A DNA stretch of 64,000 nucleotides, from the NCBI RefSeq assembly GCF_050389805.1, contig NZ_CP130945.1:3596001-3660000 (forward strand), given 5' to 3'. Position numbers and translations under genes: made by a program. Position 1 is the stretch's first letter; every line of letters starts with the position of its first letter. Source of the stretch: Bacillus_BD sp050389805 (GTDB lineage: Bacteria; Bacillota; Bacilli; Bacillales; Cytobacillaceae). Shown in pieces: positions 1-8,522 of this stretch. The notes below the pieces were generated by a model. It made no database searches. It saw nothing but the letters and a program-made list of their open reading frames with translations, and had not been told where the DNA came from.

Positions 1-690
1 TTTGACATCTTCTTGCTCTATTTTACGAATATAAAGTCCGTTGTATTTCTCAAGATCGTAAGGCATTTTTTCAATTGAACTCTCTTTTTTAATAATGAGT
101 TCCTCAATGATCTCATTTAAATCACTTTTTAATCCATGGGATAATGGATAAAGCTGCTTTAAGGTTGCTAATGGCAAACATCTTAAATGATTGAACAGAA
201 TAATTAATAACTCTGCAGTTACATACGCATCACTGTCTGCTTGATGTGGACGCTCATGTTGCAAACCTTCTTGTAAAGCCAAATCTGATAATTTAAAACT
301 ATCACTTGTTGGTAATAGGATTCTCGCCATTTCTACAGTATCCAGAACAGAGCCGTAGAAGCCATCATACCCGGCCATGATTAACTCATCCTGTAAAAAA
401 GATATATCAAATAAAACATTATGGGCAACAAAATAAGCTCCTTGAAGCAACTCCACAATTCTAGGCGCTACTTCGGAAAATACAGGAGCATCCTTTACCA
501 TTTCATCATTTATTCCAGTTAATTCTTCTATAAAAATAGGAATGGGCTGTTCGGGGTTTATAATCGTAGAAAAACAGTCTATTATTGATCCGTTTTCAAC
601 GACGACGGCGGCAAATTGTATAATACGATCGCCTTTTTTCACCGAATTCCCAGTTGTTTCTAAATCTACTACTACATATCGATTACACAT
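1..690 (-). CDS. dinG: DinG-family ATP-dependent helicase/exonuclease, N-terminal part (cut by window edge)
   Basis: The 230 visible residues form the DEDD 3'-5' exonuclease domain that precedes the XPD-like helicase in Bacillus DinG; the helicase part lies outside the window. The ExoI motif VVDLETTG (Asp and Glu metal ligands) is at the N terminus, an AHNVLFD-type ExoII motif lies mid-domain, and HQADSDAY near residue 190 is ExoIII. The ATG follows an AGAGGTG ribosome site. In Firmicutes this enzyme is better supported as a nuclease than as a helicase; that is family knowledge. It is downstream of panD but separated from it by a terminator, so it probably has its own promoter. Identity is also supported by position, since dinG follows panD in B. 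subtilis. Confidence 0.93.
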   Translation of the reverse strand, partial: MCNRYVVVDLETTGNSVKKGDRIIQFAAVVVENGSIIDCFSTIINPEQPIPIFIEELTGINDEMVKDAPVFSEVAPRIVELLQGAYFVAHNVLFDISFLQDELIMAGYDGFYGSVLDTVEMARILLPTSDSFKLSDLALQEGLQHERPHQADSDAYVTAELLIILFNHLRCLPLATLKQLYPLSHGLKSDLNEIIEELIIKKESSIEKMPYDLEKYNGLYIRKIEQEDVK

Positions 691-801
691 GGTTTAACAC
701 CTCTTACACCACAAGCCATTTTTGGTAATGTGGTTTAACAATACCTGATTTTCACCGTACCATATTTTGAATAAAAGGAAAAGTCCTCTTGAAAAATAAT
801 G

Positions 802-831
802 GAAAAGCTGACTATAAAAGTCAGCTTTTTT
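802..831 (-). terminator. Intrinsic terminator after panD
   Basis: A 10-bp perfect stem (AAAGCTGACT/AGTCAGCTTT) with a 5-nt loop and a short T run lies just after the panD stop. It separates panBCD from dinG. Confidence 0.75.
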
Positions 832-837
832 ACTATA

Positions 838-1221
838 TTATAGAATCGTTTTCTCTAATTCAGCATGAATGATCTCTTCAATGATATTCCCTTCACCCAT
901 AATCGCTATTTTTGGTTCATGTTCAGCGATTTTTTCTTCTGGTACAAGAGCATACGAGATAATAATAACGGTGTCACCAGGTTGTACTAAACGTGCTGCT
1001 GCCCCATTTAAACATATGGTCCCTGAGTTTCTTTCACCTGAGATGATATAGGTTTCAAAACGAGCTCCATTATGATTATTGACAATTTGTACCTTTTCAT
1101 TCTCTACCATACCTACCGTATCAAGAATTGCTGCATCGATTGTAATGCTGCCGACGTAATTTAAATTAGCCTCCGTTACGGTCGCTCGATGGATTTTACT
1201 ATTCATCATGGTACGAAACAT
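838..1221 (-). CDS. panD: Aspartate 1-decarboxylase (pyruvoyl enzyme precursor)
   Basis: Makes beta-alanine from aspartate for pantothenate and CoA synthesis in the cytoplasm. The 127-residue proenzyme has the usual length. The self-cleavage site Gly24-Ser25 (YVGSITID) that generates the pyruvoyl group is intact, and the residues expected in the active site by E. coli numbering are present: Lys9, Arg54 and Tyr58. It is the last gene of panB-panC-panD; 11 bp separate it from panC, and a terminator follows. Nothing unusual is visible. Confidence 0.97.
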   Translation of the reverse strand: MFRTMMNSKIHRATVTEANLNYVGSITIDAAILDTVGMVENEKVQIVNNHNGARFETYIISGERNSGTICLNGAAARLVQPGDTVIIISYALVPEEKIAEHEPKIAIMGEGNIIEEIIHAELEKTIL

Positions 1222-1232
1222 AATATTTCCCC

Positions 1233-2081
1233 CTATTCTCTAGTTTCAATGATATTATCGATTAACCGTGCCTTAGAGAATTTCACAGCAAGCGCAATGA
1301 TATAATTTCCCTTAACGGTTTCAAGTTCTTCTAATTCTGGATAAGATAACAGGCTAACATAATCGATTTCACCTGTTGTTTCAGTATGGATTATGTTCTC
1401 AATGCTGCTAATAATTCTTTCAGGGCTTGTTTCCCCGGATTGGACCATTTCAAGTCCCATTTTTAAACTCTTATATAATATAGGTGCTTCTAAACGTTCC
1501 TGCTCTGTTAAATACACATTACGAGAGCTTTTTGCCAATCCATCCTCTTCACGAACCGTATCAACAGAAATAATTTCTAGTGGAAAATTAAAGTCTTTTA
1601 CAAGACCATCAACAACCGCTACTTGCTGGGCATCCTTTTTTCCAAAATATGCCTGATCGGGTTGAACTAAATGAAAAAGTTTTGTCAATACAGTGGCAAC
1701 ACCGTCAAAGTGACCTGGTCGATTCATTCCGCATAATACATCCGTTCTTTTAGTGACCTTGATTGAAACAGATAATTCATTAGGATACATTTCTTCAACT
1801 GATGGGTAAAATAAAATATCTACCCCTTCAGTCTCAGCAATTTTATGATCTCGATCAAAGTCACGTGGATATTGATCTAAATCTTCGTTAGCTCCAAATT
1901 GTAATGGATTGACAAATATACTTAAAACAACGATATCTGTCTCTTTTCGAGCCCTCTTTAAAAGAGCACGATGCCCTTCATGAAGATACCCCATTGTTGG
2001 GACAAATCCGATCATCTTTTGATTGTTTTTTAATCTTCTGATTGTTTTTTGCAGGTCTATAATGGATGTAATCACGTTCAT
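1233..2081 (-). CDS. panC: Pantothenate synthetase (pantoate--beta-alanine ligase)
   Basis: Joins pantoate and beta-alanine with ATP, through a pantoyl-adenylate, to form pantothenate. At 282 residues it is the normal length. The nucleotidyltransferase HxGH motif is at residues 34-37 (GYLHEGH), GKKDAQQ at 147-153, and the KMSKS-like KSSRN loop at 184-188. The start codon overlaps the panB stop as ATGA, so the two genes are translationally coupled, and panD follows closely. PanB and PanD supply its two substrates. Confidence 0.97.
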   Translation of the reverse strand: MNVITSIIDLQKTIRRLKNNQKMIGFVPTMGYLHEGHRALLKRARKETDIVVLSIFVNPLQFGANEDLDQYPRDFDRDHKIAETEGVDILFYPSVEEMYPNELSVSIKVTKRTDVLCGMNRPGHFDGVATVLTKLFHLVQPDQAYFGKKDAQQVAVVDGLVKDFNFPLEIISVDTVREEDGLAKSSRNVYLTEQERLEAPILYKSLKMGLEMVQSGETSPERIISSIENIIHTETTGEIDYVSLLSYPELEELETVKGNYIIALAVKFSKARLIDNIIETRE

Positions 2082-2914
2082 CGTTTACCACCATAAAGAG
2101 AAACAAGTTCTTCTTCTTTCATCGAATAGCTGTGGTCAGCGTCAGGGAACTCTCTAGATTTCACTTCTGCTACATAATCTTTTATACCCTTTACTGCGAT
2201 ATCATCTATTGACCCAAATTGTTTCACAAATTTCGCTACCTTTTCAACTCCGTATCCGAGAACATCGTGATAAACGATGACCTGTCCATCTGTTCCATTA
2301 CCGGCCCCAATTCCGATGGTGGGAATCGATAATACATTGCTGATTTCTTGTGCTAATTGTTTCGGTACGCATTCCAACACAATCATAAAGGCGCCAGCTT
2401 CTTGGCATTTAATTGCGTCTTCTATTAACTTTCTTGCTGATTCGGCCTGTTTTCCTTGAACTTTATAGCCACCTAACACGGCCACTGATTGAGGTGTTAA
2501 ACCAAGATGTGAACAAACGGGTACCCCAGCTTGTGTCAAAGCTTTAATATGGTCTAAAACACCATCCGCTCCTTCAAGCTTAACCGCATTTGCCCCACCC
2601 TCTTGCATCAATTTTGCACCAGCTAGTAATGTATCGCGAATGGATAAATGATAACTCATGAAAGGAAGATCTGTAATGATAAAGGTATCCCTTGCCCCGC
2701 GTTTAACGGCCTTTGTATGATGGAGCATGTCCTCAACGGTCACAGGTATGGTTGAATCATATCCTAAAACGACCATCCCAAGAGAATCCCCAACAAGGAT
2801 GATATCCGTATCTGCAAGCTCTGCATGCTTTGCTGATGGATAATCATAAGCTGTTAGCATCGCAATTGTCTCACCTTTTTCCTTCATTCTCATAAACTCC
2901 GTTGTTTGCTTCAT
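2078..2914 (-). CDS. panB: 3-methyl-2-oxobutanoate hydroxymethyltransferase
   Basis: First committed step of pantothenate synthesis: transfers a hydroxymethyl group from 5,10-methylene-THF to alpha-ketoisovalerate. The 278 residues form a TIM barrel. The Mg2+ ligands of the family are present as Asp43 (VGDSLGM), Asp82 (TDLPF) and Glu114 (VKLEGAD), and the catalytic Glu181 sits in IVLECVP. The ribosome site is GGGAGGTAA. It heads panBCD. The leader lies immediately downstream of a strong terminator, so either readthrough or an unrecognised promoter within about 55 bp drives the operon. Confidence 0.97.
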   Translation of the reverse strand: MKQTTEFMRMKEKGETIAMLTAYDYPSAKHAELADTDIILVGDSLGMVVLGYDSTIPVTVEDMLHHTKAVKRGARDTFIITDLPFMSYHLSIRDTLLAGAKLMQEGGANAVKLEGADGVLDHIKALTQAGVPVCSHLGLTPQSVAVLGGYKVQGKQAESARKLIEDAIKCQEAGAFMIVLECVPKQLAQEISNVLSIPTIGIGAGNGTDGQVIVYHDVLGYGVEKVAKFVKQFGSIDDIAVKGIKDYVAEVKSREFPDADHSYSMKEEELVSLYGGKR

Positions 2915-2971
2915 TTCAAATTACCTCCCAAGTAAGTAATGGAAAGAGGCATAACATGCATGGTATTAGAT

Positions 2972-3006
2972 ATAAAAAATCCTTCTACTACAAAAGCAGA
3001 AGGATT
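2972..3006 (-). terminator. Strong intrinsic terminator between birA and panB
   Basis: A 9-bp perfect stem (AATCCTTCT/AGAAGGATT) with an 11-nt loop is followed by six T on the minus strand. It ends the birA operon or the possible small transcript described just upstream, and leaves panBCD downstream. Confidence 0.85.
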
Positions 3007-3133
3007 GTTATTTCACATTTATTCACGCATATCCCTCTGTCCTGGTCCGATATTTGGATCTAGGCAGATCTTATTGTTCTATTCATAAAACCATCAAGTA
3101 AGGTGCAGTTCACAACAAGGATACCGCCCAACC
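2972..3133 (-). ncRNA. Candidate small RNA or regulatory leader between birA and panB
   Basis: About 160 nt between an extended -10 box and a strong terminator contain no convincing ORF. The stretch includes short self-complementary pieces such as AGATC/GATCT. The promoter-to-terminator unit would yield a discrete RNA; alternatively it could be an attenuator leader of panBCD. I do not recognise a known riboswitch or T-box: the T-box sequence AGGGTGGNACCGCG is absent. Existence as a stable RNA is inference. Confidence 0.35.
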
Positions 3134-3139
3134 ATGATG

Positions 3140-3148
3140 ATTATAACA
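3140..3148 (-). promoter_or_regulatory. Extended -10 promoter of the birA-panB intergenic transcript
   Basis: Read on the minus strand the bases are TGTTATAAT, a perfect TGnTATAAT extended -10 element. No good -35 hexamer lies 17 bp upstream (AGCCAA), which extended -10 promoters can tolerate. The expected start would be near 3133. Confidence 0.45.
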
Positions 3149-3191
3149 AATATGCATGAATCTTGGCTATTAAAATTTTTTCATTTTTTAT

Positions 3192-4169
3192 TTAATTTTG
3201 CATTTCGATATCTGCTGAATAAATATAATGGATTTTCCCACTGTTATCCTCTAGCATTAAAACTCCATCATCTGTTATTCCTAATGCCTTTCCATGAAAC
3301 GTTTCTTTTAACGTTCTAGCGGTTATATTTTTTCCGATACTCACCGCATAGCCCTCCCATAATAATTTAATCGGATAAAAACCTTCTTGTACATATAGAT
3401 CGTACAGATTTTCAAGCCGAGTTAAAACAGCTTGAATTAATTTAGCACGATTCACTTTCACACCGCCCTCGATGTGCAAGGATGTAGCAATTGATTGAAG
3501 ATCTGGGGGGAATGATTCTTGGTTAACATTCATACCAATCCCAATAATAACGGAATTAATTTGATCACTCTCAGCTTGCAATTCTGTTAAAATTCCTGTC
3601 ACCTTTTTGCCATTAATTAATAAATCATTTGGCCATTTAATTTCTGGCAGTAATGGAGTTAGTTCCTCAATCGCCTGCGCTACTGCAACGGCCGTTATTA
3701 GCGTAAGCTGCGGGGCTTTTTGAGGTAATAAATTAGGACGAAGAAGGATGCTCATCCAAACCCCTGTATATTTGGCTGAATACCACTCTCGATTCATTCT
3801 TCCGCGTCCTAAAGTTTGTTCTTCTGCTATCACAATCGTACCATCTGGTGCACCTTCTAAGCTCAATTGAAGTGCTTTTTTTTGCGTCGAGTCGACAGAC
3901 TCCTTGTAATGGATATGTTGACCTAATCTTTTTGTTTTTAAGCCTAGACGAATTTCATTTTCTGATATTTTATCAGGAACTTTCACAATCCGATATCCTT
4001 TACGTCTTACTGCTTCAAGTTCAAATCCTTCATTTCTAAGGTCTTCCATATGCTTCCAAACAGCCGTTCTTGAACAGCCAATTAATTCTGCTAGATACTG
4101 TCCTGATAAGAACTCCTCACTGCTTTTTGTAAAGGCGTCTAGCAATCTTTTTCTTACATCTGATTGCAT
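3192..4169 (-). CDS. birA: Bifunctional biotin--protein ligase / biotin operon repressor
   Basis: Attaches biotin to the acetyl-CoA and pyruvate carboxylase carrier proteins and, as biotinyl-AMP complex, represses biotin genes. An N-terminal winged HTH (about residues 5-60, with GCSRTAVWKH) precedes the ligase domain with GRGRMN at 121-126 and KWPND near 178-182. I take the ATG 8 nt after GGGAGTGG, giving 325 residues, the B. subtilis length; a GTG four codons earlier overlaps the ribosome site. The 5' end overlaps cca by 16 bp. It is the last gene of the ypjD-dapB-mgsA-bshA-cca-birA unit. Confidence 0.96.
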   Translation of the reverse strand: MQSDVRKRLLDAFTKSSEEFLSGQYLAELIGCSRTAVWKHMEDLRNEGFELEAVRRKGYRIVKVPDKISENEIRLGLKTKRLGQHIHYKESVDSTQKKALQLSLEGAPDGTIVIAEEQTLGRGRMNREWYSAKYTGVWMSILLRPNLLPQKAPQLTLITAVAVAQAIEELTPLLPEIKWPNDLLINGKKVTGILTELQAESDQINSVIIGIGMNVNQESFPPDLQSIATSLHIEGGVKVNRAKLIQAVLTRLENLYDLYVQEGFYPIKLLWEGYAVSIGKNITARTLKETFHGKALGITDDGVLMLEDNSGKIHYIYSADIEMQN

Positions 4170-5353
4170 TCTACTAGCCACTCCCTTATCTTATCTTTGT
4201 CATTATCAACCCTACCTGATAATACTGCCTCTTCAATAAATTGAAGTTGCTCTTTTATCCAAGGTCCGCCGTCTTCGTTGTTCCACTTCATCAAGTCATT
4301 CCCCGTAACCGCAAGTTCCTGACGGTCTTTAATAATAAGATCGCTATAAAGCTTTTCGATCGTTGATATTTCTTTTAATACAGGTTGATGTTGAATGACA
4401 TTAAAAACCTTTTCCGTATGAATCGCCTCTTCAAGTCCTGAATGATATAAGCGCTCAATAGTCCAGTTATGGTAAAAACGATTATGTAAAAGTTGTAAGA
4501 CAGAAGAGATTTGTTTCATTTTTTTTACCGGAAGTTTCCATTGCCTTAAAAATCCATCGCAACTATTGATAGGAATCTCCATTAAATATAATAATAATGT
4601 CCATATTTCATCCTCTGTTAAAGAGTCGATTTCTAGTAAAGTCAAATTGCAAAGTGCTCTTTGATCGTGTAAAAGTCCTGGTAAATACTTAAATAAGCCT
4701 GTATCGACTAAAATTTGAATCGCATGTCTTTTTCCTTTACCACGTAATAATTTTTCAAATTCAACGGTTTTTCGTTCTATAGCGACTTTTTCTAAGAGAG
4801 GACCGTATTTTATTAAAGCTTGATATGTATTTTGTTCGAGTGAAAATTGTAACTGACTGACAAAACGAACAGCCCTCATCATTCGTAACGCATCTTCATG
4901 AAATCTTTCTGACGCATCTCCAACGGTTTCAATGGTTTTATTTTTGATAGCATGGAATCCCTTAAATGGATCAATCAAGTTTCCTTTTTTATCCATTGCT
5001 ATACTATTCATCGTAAAATCACGACGCTGTAAGTCATCATGTAAATTTCGAATAAAGGTTACTTCTGAAGGTCGGCGGAAATCTACATATTCTCCATCAG
5101 AACGAAATGTCGTCAACTCATAAGCTTCCTTTTCCCAAAGAACGACGACTGTACCATGTTGGATACCAACGTCTACCGTCTTCGAAAAAAGTTTTTTTAT
5201 CTCATTAGGTGTAGCCGATGTAGCGATATCAATATCAGAAATTTCTCTTCCTAAAATATTATCACGGACACACCCACCAACAAAATAGGCCTCATACCCA
5301 GCTTTTTCAATATGATCTAAAACTGGGATGGCCTTTTCAAAAACCGGAATCAT
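4154..5353 (-). CDS. cca: CCA-adding tRNA nucleotidyltransferase
   Basis: Adds or repairs the 3' CCA of tRNAs. This is a class II enzyme of 399 residues. GGCVRD at 26-31 is the nucleotide-binding motif, the two catalytic Asp (DID) are residues 40 and 42, and RRDFTMNSIAMD near 110-121 contains the residues expected for base discrimination. The C-terminal half is the helical tRNA-binding region. It overlaps birA, as in related Bacillus genomes; a 160-bp gap without terminator separates it from bshA. Confidence 0.96.
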   Translation of the reverse strand: MIPVFEKAIPVLDHIEKAGYEAYFVGGCVRDNILGREISDIDIATSATPNEIKKLFSKTVDVGIQHGTVVVLWEKEAYELTTFRSDGEYVDFRRPSEVTFIRNLHDDLQRRDFTMNSIAMDKKGNLIDPFKGFHAIKNKTIETVGDASERFHEDALRMMRAVRFVSQLQFSLEQNTYQALIKYGPLLEKVAIERKTVEFEKLLRGKGKRHAIQILVDTGLFKYLPGLLHDQRALCNLTLLEIDSLTEDEIWTLLLYLMEIPINSCDGFLRQWKLPVKKMKQISSVLQLLHNRFYHNWTIERLYHSGLEEAIHTEKVFNVIQHQPVLKEISTIEKLYSDLIIKDRQELAVTGNDLMKWNNEDGGPWIKEQLQFIEEAVLSGRVDNDKDKIREWLVECNQM

Positions 5354-5514
5354 TTCTATTCACCACTTTTAAATTAATTCGCCTGTCAATTTGCCCCTGG
5401 ATACGATACAATACCTGAGCTGGCTAGATAGGCTTCCCTAAAAAAACGTGGCATCAGTTGGAGGCTTACCTTCACTTTGCAGAGTTTAGACCACCACTGA
5501 ATTAGAGTGCTATT

Positions 5515-6684
5515 TTATTCATCCTCTAACATTTGAGGTAAAGGGCTTCTACTATATGAAGTTAATTGTTCGTATATATCTTCATATTCTTGAACAATTT
5601 TTTCCCCTTTAAACTTCTCGCATACCACTTTTATTCCGTTTTTTGAGAACCTTTTATGTAAAGTATCATTACTTAAAAGTTGAATCGATTTTGCAGCAAT
5701 ATCGTCTATATCTCCTAATTCACAAATAAATCCATTTTCTCCATCTGTGATAACCTCAGGAATCCCGCCAATATTGGTTCCAATACATGGTACTCCACAA
5801 GCCATCGCTTCAAGTGCAACAAGACCAAAGCTTTCTTTTTCTGATAGCAGAAGCATTAAGTCACTAAAAGAATACAATTCTTCCAAATTTTCTTGTTTCC
5901 CGAGAAATAACACATCGTCATGTAAATCTAATTGGTCAACTAGCCCACTAACGAGAGAAATATCTGGACCATCACCTACTAGTAATAACTTTGCAGGTGT
6001 TTTTTTTACAATAAGCGAAAATGCCTTCACCACATCAGGAACTCGTTTTACACTGCGAAAATTAGAAACATGAATAATGACTTTTTCATTAGATGGAATT
6101 CCATATTCTTGTTTTAAATGCTGAGATTGAACTTTATGATAGACTCTTTCATCGATAAAATTATAAACGGGTATGATTTTTTTATTTGGATTGATTAAAT
6201 CATAGGTTTCGGCCATTAAGGAATGAGATACAGCTGTTACGACATCTGATTCTTCTATTCCAAATCGTATGGCATCGGCTAAGGATGCATCATAACCAAG
6301 GACAGTAATATCTGTCCCATGTAAGGTCGTGACTATTTTCACATCTTTTTTTGACATTTGTTTAGCTAAAATCGCACATATCGCATGTGGTACTGCATAA
6401 TGAACATGCAGTAAATCAAGATCTTCCCTTTTAATGACTTCTGCCATCTTACTTGCAAGTTGAATATCATACGGGGGATATTGAAAAACTGAGTATTGAT
6501 TGACCTCTACTTGATGATAGTATATATTTCGATACATTTTCTTTAATCTGAATGGCATACTAGATGATATAAAGTGAATTTCATGACCTTTTTCAGCCAA
6601 CATTTTTCCTAATTCTGTTGCAATCACTCCTGACCCTCCAACGGTAGGATAACAGGTGATGCCTATTTTTAGTTTCTTCTTCAT
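5515..6684 (-). CDS. bshA: N-acetyl-alpha-D-glucosaminyl L-malate synthase (bacillithiol step 1)
   Basis: Glycosyltransferase family 4 enzyme that joins UDP-GlcNAc to L-malate, the first step of bacillithiol synthesis. The N terminus has KIGITCYPTVGGSG, and the C-terminal Rossmann domain carries ESFGLVALEAMACGVP with the EX7E motif. I start at the ATG 7 nt after GGGAG, giving 389 residues; an ATG eight codons upstream has no ribosome site. The neighbours are mgsA (upstream) and cca. The deacetylase gene bshB1, which sits between mgsA and bshA in B. subtilis, is absent: only 92 bp separate the two genes. Confidence 0.95.
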   Translation of the reverse strand: MKKKLKIGITCYPTVGGSGVIATELGKMLAEKGHEIHFISSSMPFRLKKMYRNIYYHQVEVNQYSVFQYPPYDIQLASKMAEVIKREDLDLLHVHYAVPHAICAILAKQMSKKDVKIVTTLHGTDITVLGYDASLADAIRFGIEESDVVTAVSHSLMAETYDLINPNKKIIPVYNFIDERVYHKVQSQHLKQEYGIPSNEKVIIHVSNFRSVKRVPDVVKAFSLIVKKTPAKLLLVGDGPDISLVSGLVDQLDLHDDVLFLGKQENLEELYSFSDLMLLLSEKESFGLVALEAMACGVPCIGTNIGGIPEVITDGENGFICELGDIDDIAAKSIQLLSNDTLHKRFSKNGIKVVCEKFKGEKIVQEYEDIYEQLTSYSRSPLPQMLEDE

Positions 6685-6776
6685 TGTTAAAACTCCCAAT
6701 CCATACATTTTGTATTTTCATCAACATGTATGCTCTTCATAGATTCCCCATTTTTCCATTGTAAAATAACTGGTTG

Positions 6777-7187
6777 TTAATTTTCAGTAATTCCTCTAAC
6801 AATGTTCCGCCATGAAACATCTCCACGCTCAAGTCCTCTAACTAATACTTCGCCTGTTCCCATATTCGTTGCAAGTGGAACTTCGTAAACATCACAAAGA
6901 CGAATTAAAGCAGTTACATCTGGCTCATGCGGTTGTGCAGTTAACGGATCACGGAAAAAGAAGACCATATCCATCTTATTATTCGCAATAAATGCCCCAA
7001 TTTCTTGGTCCCCTCCTAGAGGACCTGATTGAAATCGGTGTACTTCTAAGCCTGTGGCCTCCATAATTCTTAGACCTGTTGTCCCTGTAGCAAAAAGTGA
7101 ATGCTCTTTAAAAATATGTGTATAAGCAGTAGTGAAACGAATCATATCATCTTTTTTCTTATCATGAGCAATTAAAGCAATATTCAT
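6777..7187 (-). CDS. mgsA: Methylglyoxal synthase
   Basis: Converts dihydroxyacetone phosphate to methylglyoxal and phosphate, a bypass that releases trapped phosphate when lower glycolysis is slow. At 136 residues it is the typical length. His8, the catalytic Asp60 in GPLGGDQEIGA, and His87 in the DPLTAQPHEPD loop are present. The ribosome site is GGAGGACG. It lies 15 bp after dapB and is followed directly by bshA. Confidence 0.97.
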   Translation of the reverse strand: MNIALIAHDKKKDDMIRFTTAYTHIFKEHSLFATGTTGLRIMEATGLEVHRFQSGPLGGDQEIGAFIANNKMDMVFFFRDPLTAQPHEPDVTALIRLCDVYEVPLATNMGTGEVLVRGLERGDVSWRNIVRGITEN

Positions 7188-7202
7188 TAGAGTCGTCCTC
7201 CA

Positions 7203-8003
7203 TTAGTCGATAATATTTTCAAGACCATAAATAAGTGTATCAACATTTTTTACCGTATCAACAGCAAGCTTAACTCCGGACATAAAGGATGCACGATTAT
7301 AAGAATCATGACGAATGGTTAAGGCTTGTCCATCTGCACCAAACATAACCTGTTGATGAGCAATGAGTCCTGGTAATCTTACAGAGTGGATATGCATTCC
7401 ATTATAATTGGCACCTCTTGCTCCTTGCAGCGTTTCTTTCTCATTTGGATGCCCTTGTACTTTTTCTTCTCTTACTTGTGAGATCATCTGAGCGGTTTTA
7501 ACAGCAGTACCAGATGGAGCATCTAATTTTTGATCATGATGCAATTCGATGATTTCCACATCAGGAAAATATTTTGCAGCTAATTGCGAGAACTTCATCA
7601 TTAAGACAGCACCAACTGCAAAGTTAGGTGCAATAATACAGCCTACTTCTTTTTCACGGCATAACTCTTCAAGTTCCTTTAGGTTTTCTTGAGTGAAACC
7701 AGTTGTTCCAACAACAGGTCGAACACCTAATTCTAAAGCGGTTCTCGTATGAACCATCCCAACTTCTGGTGTTGTTAAATCAATTAGAACATCCGCCTTT
7801 ACCTCTGTAAGGCAAACAGTCATATTGTCATAAATCGGAACAGATGATGTAGAAAACCCTTCAAGCTCATTTAGCTTTTTACCACCATGTTTATGATCAA
7901 CTACTGCAACGAGTTCATATCCTTCTGTTCTTTCAACTAATTTAACCGCTTCAGAACCCATTCTACCTCTTGGTCCTGCTACTACAATTTTTGTTTTTTC
8001 CAT
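7203..8003 (-). CDS. dapB: 4-hydroxy-tetrahydrodipicolinate reductase
   Basis: NAD(P)H-dependent step of the diaminopimelate/lysine pathway, which also feeds dipicolinate for spores. The nucleotide-binding motif is GPRGRMG at residues 10-16, and the active-site signature ELHHDQKLDAPSGTA at 154-168 includes His155, His156, Lys159 and the Gly-Thr pair. I choose the ATG after GAGGAATTGACC (266 residues); the longer frame upstream overlaps ypjD and has no ribosome site. It lies between ypjD and mgsA in one transcription unit. Confidence 0.97.
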   Translation of the reverse strand: MEKTKIVVAGPRGRMGSEAVKLVERTEGYELVAVVDHKHGGKKLNELEGFSTSSVPIYDNMTVCLTEVKADVLIDLTTPEVGMVHTRTALELGVRPVVGTTGFTQENLKELEELCREKEVGCIIAPNFAVGAVLMMKFSQLAAKYFPDVEIIELHHDQKLDAPSGTAVKTAQMISQVREEKVQGHPNEKETLQGARGANYNGMHIHSVRLPGLIAHQQVMFGADGQALTIRHDSYNRASFMSGVKLAVDTVKNVDTLIYGLENIID

Positions 8004-8013
8004 GGTCAATTCC

Positions 8014-8349
8014 TCACTTTTCTTCCACTTTTGTCCATCGGTCTTTATCCCTTGTTGCAAATTTTCTCATAACTACATTATGGGCTTCTTCCAAATCAAT
8101 ATGTAAGGAGTTAGCAAAACAAATGAGGACAAATAATAAATCACCCATTTCCTCCTCAATTGTTTTTGCTTCTTCCGAAAGTTTTTTAGGTTTTTCGCCA
8201 TAGTAATGATTAACTTCGCGAGCTAACTCCCCTAATTCTTCAGTCAATCTAGCTGTCATCGCTAGGGGACTAAAATACCCTTCTTTAAACTGACTTATGT
8301 ACGCATCTACTTCTTTTTGCAATTCCTTTACGGTTTTATCATTTGACAA
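8014..8349 (-). CDS. ypjD: MazG-like nucleotide pyrophosphohydrolase YpjD
   Basis: Small (111 residues) all-alpha NTP pyrophosphohydrolase of the MazG superfamily. The metal-binding helices carry EELGELARE (about 38-46) and EEEMGDLLF (about 65-73), the EExxE/ExxD pattern. The physiological substrate is not established; house-cleaning of nucleotides is the usual suggestion. It begins with TTG 7 nt after GAGGTG and is the first gene of the dapB operon; the dapB start lies 10 bp beyond its stop. Confidence 0.9.
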   Translation of the reverse strand: MSNDKTVKELQKEVDAYISQFKEGYFSPLAMTARLTEELGELAREVNHYYGEKPKKLSEEAKTIEEEMGDLLFVLICFANSLHIDLEEAHNVVMRKFATRDKDRWTKVEEK

Positions 8350-8487
8350 TCTTATTCACCTCTAATGATGAAAATCAAAGTACATTTACTTCTTTCATGT
8401 TAGCTAAACTCATCCAATTTTACAACTTTTTTCTAGAAAAGCCGAAGTGTTCGCGCGACTCCTGAAAACTCATACATTGTAAGAAAA

Positions 8488-8522
8488 ACAAAAAAGGATA
8501 GACATCGTCTATCCTTTTTTTA
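8488..8522 (-). terminator. Intrinsic terminator after the zinc metallopeptidase gene
   Basis: The perfect stem AAGGATAGAC/GTCTATCCTT with a 3-nt loop has A/T runs on both sides. It overlaps the stop codon and isolates the ypjD-dapB operon from the upstream gene. Confidence 0.9.

Noticed and set aside
3006..3130. T-box leader upstream of panB
   Set aside because: No AGGGTGGNACCGCG T-box sequence and no specifier stem precede the terminator.
3134..3319. Plus-strand ORF over the end of birA
   Set aside because: Antisense shadow, no ribosome site, no similarity I recognise.
6684..6708. Upstream ATG for bshA
   Set aside because: No ribosome site; the inner ATG after GGGAG gives the family N terminus.
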